Assembly (NCBI GenBank): GCA_040220135.1
Contig: JAVJTT010000020.1
Location: forward strand, 248,001-312,000
Origin: CAJXMH01 sp040220135
GTDB lineage: Bacteria > Bacteroidota > Bacteroidia > Flavobacteriales_E > Vicingaceae
Reading direction: 5' to 3'
DNA length: 64,000 nucleotides
Shown here: positions 59,832-64,000 of the stretch, piece by piece
Position numbering within the stretch: position 1 is the stretch's first letter
How the letters are laid out: each line of letters starts with the position of its first letter
Made by a program: the position numbers and the translations under genes
The notes under the pieces: model-generated
Database searches by the model: none
Seen by the model: only the letters and a program-made list of their open reading frames with translations
Told to the model about the DNA's origin: nothing

Positions 59832-60569
59832 ATGAAAGTAACTATTCTAACCATACTATTTACTCTTTTCGTTGCGCAATTGTCGGCGCAGTCTGAATGC
59901 AATTACTTTCATCGCAAAAACTGTGCGGTTGAAGAAGGAGTAAGCATGAAATACGATTCTCAGTCTAAAAGCGCCGTGATGGCGAAAGGACAAACTTCAG
60001 AATTTCATATGGTCGCTTATAATGGATTGGATTACCGCATTTCAGTTTGCGCTGATGAGTTGATTGGGACTGAAGTACAGCTTAAAATCTTTGAAAAAGA
60101 AAGAGTGCTAATTAAACCGGAAGAATTGACCGAAGAAACGGCATATGAAGAAGATAATATCTCTAATGAAGAAGAGGACTCTTATGCAGATGAGACTTAC
60201 GACGAATACAACGATGATTACAGTGAAGAGTCTTCCTATTCTGATGACGACAGCTATAGTGATAGCTACAGTGATAGCTATGATGACTCTTATGCCGACG
60301 CCTACACTGATGACTATTCTAGTGGAGGACAAGGGTCGGCTAATTCCACTAGTAATCAACCTAAGTTTAAGTTGGTAAAAGAATTATTATACGATAATGC
60401 CGAAAACGCTTATGCCAATACCATAGAGTTCACTGCTGAGGGCAGTATGAGCTTAATTCTTGAGATTACCATTCCCGGCGAATCAGCAGGAGGGAAGCTT
60501 AAGATTAGAGAAATGGGCTGTGTCGGCGTACTTATCGAACATCAAAAATCCAAGAACACAGGATTTTAG
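59832..60569 (+). CDS. Secreted protein with acidic Asp/Ser/Tyr-rich insert
   Basis: A 245-residue exported protein (signal MKVTILTILFTLFVAQLSAQ). The two conserved-looking halves are residues 21-100 (SECNYFHRKNCAVEEG, GQTSEFHMVAYNGLDYRISVC) and 178-245 (PKFKLVKELLYDNAENAYAN, CVGVLIEHQ), probably one beta-sandwich with a few cysteines. Between them, residues 105-164 are a run of Asp, Ser, Tyr and Glu. This insert looks like a surface loop that could bind calcium or be disordered. I do not know the family name. Its stop is 1 bp from that of the convergent gene. Confidence 0.72.
   Translation: MKVTILTILFTLFVAQLSAQSECNYFHRKNCAVEEGVSMKYDSQSKSAVMAKGQTSEFHMVAYNGLDYRISVCADELIGTEVQLKIFEKERVLIKPEELTEETAYEEDNISNEEEDSYADETYDEYNDDYSEESSYSDDDSYSDSYSDSYDDSYADAYTDDYSSGGQGSANSTSNQPKFKLVKELLYDNAENAYANTIEFTAEGSMSLILEITIPGESAGGKLKIREMGCVGVLIEHQKSKNTGF
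60144..60323 (+). repeat. Asp/Ser/Tyr low-complexity coding repeat
   Basis: Sixty codons dominated by Asp, Ser, Tyr and Glu. The clearest part is a 12-bp tandem unit GATAGCTACAGT-like at about 60250-60290, encoding Asp-Ser-Tyr-Ser. Suggests growth by slippage. Confidence 0.8.
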
Positions 60570-60570
60570 G

Positions 60571-61701
60571 CTAATCTTGCCATTCCGCTACAAACAAATT
60601 CGTCTCTCTTGTTCCTCCGTTGTTCCGATTGGAAGAAAATACTAAGTGTTTCCCATCATTAGAAAATACTGGGAAAGCGTCAAAGGTATCATCATGGGTG
60701 ATTTGTTTTAGCCCACTCCCATCGGTATTGATCATGTAAAGATTAAAAGGAAACCCTCTTTTTGAAGCATAGTTTGAAGCAAAGATCACTTTCTCTCCGG
60801 AAGGATGGAAGAAAGGACACCAGTTCGCATTTCCTAAGTCAGTTAATTGTCGCAATTCACTACCATCAGCATTACAGATGTAAAGCTCCATATTGGTGGG
60901 TTGCACCAAGCCTTCTGCCAATAGACCTTTGTATTCTTTAATCTCGGCTTCTGATTTAGGTCTGGAAGAGCGGAAGATCAATTGGCTCCCATCAGGCGAA
61001 AAGAAAGCGCCTCCATCGTAGCCAAGCTCATCCGTGATTTGCTTCACATTGCTACCGTCTATGTCGCAAGTAAATAGCTCTAGATCTCCGGTTCGCATGG
61101 AAGTGAACACAATTTTATCACCTTTTGGTGAAACGGTAGCTTCTGCATCGTAGCCGGGTTCATCGGTTAATTGAGCCACAATATTGCCTTCCAAATCCGT
61201 TACAAAAATGTCAAAGCTTTCATAGATCGGCCATACGTATTTGCCATCATTTTTTTCCGGCACGGGCGGACAGGCAGAATCAGCTAGATGAGTAGACGCA
61301 TAGACAATGGTCGAATCACCAGGCATAAAATAGGAACAAGTAGTTCGGCCTTTTCCGGTGCTTACCATTTGTGGCACTTCCTTCATTAAATTGTCTTTCT
61401 GCCAATCGAAGTAGTAAATCTGATCACATTCTAAACCCCAGTCTGGAGTGTTGGCCTGAAACACTAATTTGCTGTCGTCAAAACTCCAATAGGCTTCGGC
61501 ATTATCACCCCCATCTGTTAATTGCGTCAAACTTTTAAAGTGGGCTTCTCCTGCTTTGATCAATTGCTTTTCTGCGGACTCAGCGGTACTTGAGTCTTTA
61601 ACTATTTCTTTTGCTTCCTGCTTTTCTGCTTTTTGCTTGCTTTGTTGTCCGCAGCTGATTAAGAAAAGCCCCAAAGTTGTGAATAATACTGTCTTGCGCA
61701 T
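60571..61701 (-). CDS. TolB-like PD40 beta-propeller lipoprotein
   Basis: A 376-residue lipoprotein (MRKTVLFTTLGLFLISCGQQ, Cys17) with a Lys/Glu/Ala-rich linker and a six-bladed PD40 propeller. Blades show ATVSPKGDKIVFTSMRTGDL, FFSPDGSQLIFRSSRP, FHPSGEKVIFASNY and FSNDGKHLVFSSNRN, with the Tol-type DGS and DGSN turns. Such proteins bind partners or peptides at the cell envelope; no enzyme domain is attached. It diverges from the M28 peptidase and both have exact -7 boxes with unusually similar flanks. Confidence 0.85.
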   Translation of the reverse strand: MRKTVLFTTLGLFLISCGQQSKQKAEKQEAKEIVKDSSTAESAEKQLIKAGEAHFKSLTQLTDGGDNAEAYWSFDDSKLVFQANTPDWGLECDQIYYFDWQKDNLMKEVPQMVSTGKGRTTCSYFMPGDSTIVYASTHLADSACPPVPEKNDGKYVWPIYESFDIFVTDLEGNIVAQLTDEPGYDAEATVSPKGDKIVFTSMRTGDLELFTCDIDGSNVKQITDELGYDGGAFFSPDGSQLIFRSSRPKSEAEIKEYKGLLAEGLVQPTNMELYICNADGSELRQLTDLGNANWCPFFHPSGEKVIFASNYASKRGFPFNLYMINTDGSGLKQITHDDTFDAFPVFSNDGKHLVFSSNRNNGGTRETNLFVAEWQD

Positions 61702-61710
61702 GCTAAAAAA

Positions 61711-61773
61711 TTTGGCCGCAAAATTAAGTTTTTATTATAGTTGGCAAGGCTTTTGGTTAGTTTTGCGGCTAAA
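61711..61773. promoter_or_regulatory. Divergent promoter pair forming a near-perfect inverted repeat
   Basis: Minus strand 61726-61711 reads TAATTTTGCGGCCAAA and plus strand 61758-61773 reads TAGTTTTGCGGCTAAA: 14 of 16 bases identical. Both contain exact -7 boxes (TAATTTTG, TAGTTTTG). The two starts lie 10 bases downstream on each side. Confidence 0.55.
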
Positions 61774-61782
61774 AGTCAAGAA

Positions 61783-63006
61783 ATGAAGCATATTGTACTT
61801 AGTTTATTCCTTTGCGCAAGCCTTTTGTCAGTCGCTCAAAAAAAGGATCTAAAAGCCATAAAAGAAGCGGTGGAGTTTTTAGCAGCTGATGAGTTAGAAG
61901 GAAGGGAAACCGGAACCAAAGGAGAAAAAAAAGCGGCAGAATTTATTGCCGGCAAATTCAAGGAAATGCAAATAGAACCGATGGGAACAGAGGGCTATTT
62001 TCAAAACTTTTCGGTTACTCCCAAAGCCAATCCACACAGCAACAATCCCGATACTACCTTAGCGCCAATTAATGGTAAAAATGTGGTGGGCATGTTAAAC
62101 CATGGTGCTGAATATACAGTTGTGATAGGAGCGCATTACGATCATTTAGGAGTAGGAGCTGAAGGTTCATTGTATGCCGGAAAGGAACCTCAAATTCACA
62201 ACGGGGCAGATGATAATGCGAGTGGCATAGCTTTGATGTTAGCCTTAGCTCATGAGTTAGGGAGTGAAAAATACAATGGCTTTAATTACTTATTTATTGC
62301 CTTTTCAGGGGAAGAAAAAGGACTTTGGGGGTCTAATTACTACGCTAAGAATCCAACCATAGAATTAGAAAAGGTAAACTACATGATCAACTTTGATATG
62401 GTAGGAAGGTTGGATACGGCCAAAGGCTTAGCTATTAATGGCGTAGGTACGGCTCCCAATTGGATGGAAAATTTAGAAATAGCGAATGAAACAAACTTAA
62501 AGCTGATTACTTCAGAATCAGGAGTAGGCCCCTCGGATCACACTTCTTTTTATTTAGTGGATATTCCGGTTTTGCATTTTTTTACCGGACAACATTCTGA
62601 TTACCACAAACCTTCTGATGATGCCGACAAAGTAAATTATGAAGGCATTGCCACTATAGAAAAATTGGTTTTGGCCTTGATTGAAGAAACTGAAGGCGAT
62701 GGAAAAATGGAATTTCAAAAAACTAAGACAGAGGAAAAAGACACCCCTCGTTTTACAGTTACTTTAGGGGTGATGCCGGATTATATGTTTCAAGGAGACG
62801 GCATGCGCATCGACGGAGTCACTGATGGTCGTCCTGCCTCAAAAGCAGGCTTTGAAAAAGGCGATATCGTGATTCAAATGGGAGAACACCAAGTAGAAGG
62901 TATGCAATCTTACATGCAGGCCTTAAGCAAGTTTAAGAAAGGAGATAAGGCCATGGTGAAAGTGAAAAGGGGAAAGAAAGAGGTTGAGAGTGAGGTGACG
63001 TTTTAA
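61783..63006 (+). CDS. M28 family metallopeptidase with C-terminal PDZ domain
   Basis: A 407-residue exported zinc aminopeptidase (signal MKHIVLSLFLCASLLSVAQ). Metal ligands appear in VIGAHYDHLGVG, HNGADDNASGIALML, FSGEEKGLWGS with the catalytic Glu pair, NFDMVGRLD and the final His in VLHFFTGQHSDYHKPSDD. A PDZ domain (residues ~310-405, DGRPASKAGFEKGDIVIQMG) may guide substrates. ATG 61783 is chosen over 61741 because it starts the signal peptide. No T9SS tail is seen. Its stop overlaps the stop of the convergent gene. Confidence 0.93.
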   Translation: MKHIVLSLFLCASLLSVAQKKDLKAIKEAVEFLAADELEGRETGTKGEKKAAEFIAGKFKEMQIEPMGTEGYFQNFSVTPKANPHSNNPDTTLAPINGKNVVGMLNHGAEYTVVIGAHYDHLGVGAEGSLYAGKEPQIHNGADDNASGIALMLALAHELGSEKYNGFNYLFIAFSGEEKGLWGSNYYAKNPTIELEKVNYMINFDMVGRLDTAKGLAINGVGTAPNWMENLEIANETNLKLITSESGVGPSDHTSFYLVDIPVLHFFTGQHSDYHKPSDDADKVNYEGIATIEKLVLALIEETEGDGKMEFQKTKTEEKDTPRFTVTLGVMPDYMFQGDGMRIDGVTDGRPASKAGFEKGDIVIQMGEHQVEGMQSYMQALSKFKKGDKAMVKVKRGKKEVESEVTF

Positions 63007-64000
63007 TTCTTTCCATACTTTCTGAAGGCAGCTATAGTTTGATAGATTCCAAAACCAATAAATATTCTAGATATAATAACGATGAATGTTGTATAACTGG
63101 TGTAATTATTGGATTGAGCCAAATTCAATTTTGGGAATGTTGAAATATATTCAAATGAATACTGAATTATTTGCTTAAATAATTGCCAAAAGTTAGTATA
63201 CTGAAAGCTAACTGAATTTCTTAGAGAAAAGTTGTATAATAATGAAGTTACAATAATTAGTAATGAGGTAAATAGAACGGATCTACTCCAACTTAAGCCA
63301 TGATTATTAGAAAAATAATTTATGTATAGTAGTAATTTATCCCAACCAAATTTTAAGCTTTTCTTTAAAAAAAAGTACTCTTTAGATTTATAATAGAGAG
63401 CTGCTGATCGATTAGACTGCGATTCCATTGCTACTTTCAGTTGTCTGTACATTTCTGACAAGTGGAGTGCTTTTTCTTTACTTGAAAGTTCATTTAAATG
63501 ATACCCTAAATCTTGTCTTTCTGATTCAATTTTTACATTTTTAGGGTATCTTGAATTAGTAAATTTAATATTGCTTACATCACTTTTTTGGAATATTACT
63601 TCATCGAAAGTATTCAAATCTATATTTGAGTATTCTAATTTTCCTAGAATGCTATTTAATGTGATCATAGCATTAAAGCCACTTTTGTGCTTTTTTAATT
63701 CCCGAATTCTTAGGAAGCCTTCATTTACATATTCATTGAAAACGATCAATTTGGATGTGAACTCTTCTAAAGTAACTCTTCCACGACTATAACCTTTAAA
63801 ATCTATACTCAGGCATTCAACATTTTTAATGTATACTTCACCCTCTAAAATAGAATCTAAATAGAAAGATAAATAGTCATTGTTGACTTTAGTTGATTCA
63901 TGATTTTGTACCTCCAGTTTTTGATTGAAAGTGCAATTAGAAATGTCAATGTACTCAGTCTCACTGCTTACTTGAATTTCTATATCTTGTTCTGTTGTTA
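63003..64000 (-). CDS. AT-rich membrane protein with beta-helix-like N-terminus, 5' end beyond window
   Basis: The frame ends at 63003 and is open through 64000 with no start codon needed inside the window, so it is a 3' part of at least 332 residues. A TTG at 63749 is internal. The N-terminal visible part has serial short strands (DISNCTFNQKLEV, LSIDFKGYSRGRVTLEE, ITLNSILGKLEYSNIDL), similar to pentapeptide-repeat or beta-helix proteins. The C-terminal part has two membrane helices and ends ISRIFIGFGIYQTIAAFRKYGKN. Two sampled 60-base lines here hold 18 and 19 G+C bases against 28 in the adjacent peptidase, so it may be horizontally acquired. Function unknown. Confidence 0.7.
   Translation of the reverse strand, partial: TTEQDIEIQVSSETEYIDISNCTFNQKLEVQNHESTKVNNDYLSFYLDSILEGEVYIKNVECLSIDFKGYSRGRVTLEEFTSKLIVFNEYVNEGFLRIRELKKHKSGFNAMITLNSILGKLEYSNIDLNTFDEVIFQKSDVSNIKFTNSRYPKNVKIESERQDLGYHLNELSSKEKALHLSEMYRQLKVAMESQSNRSAALYYKSKEYFFLKKSLKFGWDKLLLYINYFSNNHGLSWSRSVLFTSLLIIVTSLLYNFSLRNSVSFQYTNFWQLFKQIIQYSFEYISTFPKLNLAQSNNYTSYTTFIVIISRIFIGFGIYQTIAAFRKYGKN

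Noticed and set aside
60108..60378. Open frames on both strands over the acidic repeat
   Set aside because: They are shadows of the Asp/Ser/Tyr repeat and have abnormal Ile/Val- or Met/Thr-rich composition.
63003..63749. Complete 248-residue protein starting at TTG 63749
   Set aside because: The same frame is open and protein-like all the way to base 64000, so the TTG is internal.

Overview
The window looks like chromosome of a free-living Bacteroidota bacterium, most likely of the Flavobacteriia or a relative. The evidence is the fused lpxC/fabZ gene, the type IX secretion (T9SS) regulator PorX, a protein with a T9SS C-terminal sorting domain, a PorE-like protein, many lipoproteins, a lack of strong Shine-Dalgarno sequences, and repeated -7 promoter boxes of the Bacteroidota type TAnnTTTG(C). 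Coding density is very high. I found no rRNA, tRNA, CRISPR array, prophage or insertion sequence.

Layout. 1-1412: 5' part of a lipoprotein gene that runs off the left edge. 1479-9032: rnhB and polysaccharide locus A (a GT4 glycosyltransferase, a methyltransferase, a Wzx-like flippase, two kinase-less Wzz-like proteins, and a Wzy/WaaL-type polymerase or ligase). 9001-15614: leftward lipid A block lpxD - lpxC/fabZ - lpxA - ABC ATPase, then efp - second LpxD-like gene - SpoIIE-type phosphatase. 15645-20599: HD phosphohydrolase, then porX - tsaE - ald - small membrane protein. 20600-31000: mostly housekeeping and conserved unknowns (murQ, a predicted aminopeptidase, MarC, two SDRs, an HDAC-like deacetylase, a holin-like protein, DUF819, a transglutaminase-like protein, a nucleoside phosphorylase), plus a RelE/ParE-type toxin-antitoxin pair at 24539-25068. 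31299-37002: a universal stress protein, cinA, a LOG protein and uvrA. 37050-46448: polysaccharide locus B (lytic transglycosylase, WecA/MraY-like transferase, rfbC, Wzc-like tyrosine kinase, Wza-like export protein, a GT4 glycosyltransferase, an asparagine-synthase-type amidotransferase, DUF423). 46534-64000: a saccharopine-dehydrogenase-like gene, the PorE-like operon, an E2 acyltransferase, a T9SS cargo protein, a GT2/degenerate-phosphoglycosyltransferase fusion with recR, a symporter, envelope proteins, an M28 peptidase, and an AT-rich gene cut by the right edge.

How the genes fit together. Most of the window serves the cell envelope: lipid A synthesis, murein turnover, and a Wzx/Wzy-type polysaccharide pathway. 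The polysaccharide parts are split between locus A (flippase, polymerase, chain-length proteins) and locus B (initiating transferase, autokinase, outer-membrane export). Complementation between the two loci is inferred.

The most unusual items are the GT2 fusion whose phosphoglycosyltransferase part lacks its catalytic core, the Tyr-Gly repeat tail on the autokinase, the PorE-like protein with four internal repeats and a degenerate OmpA domain, a lipoprotein frame interrupted by one TGA, the near-perfect inverted repeat of two divergent promoters at 61711-61773, apparently leaderless promoters, and the complete absence of intergenic space at all eight convergent gene ends.
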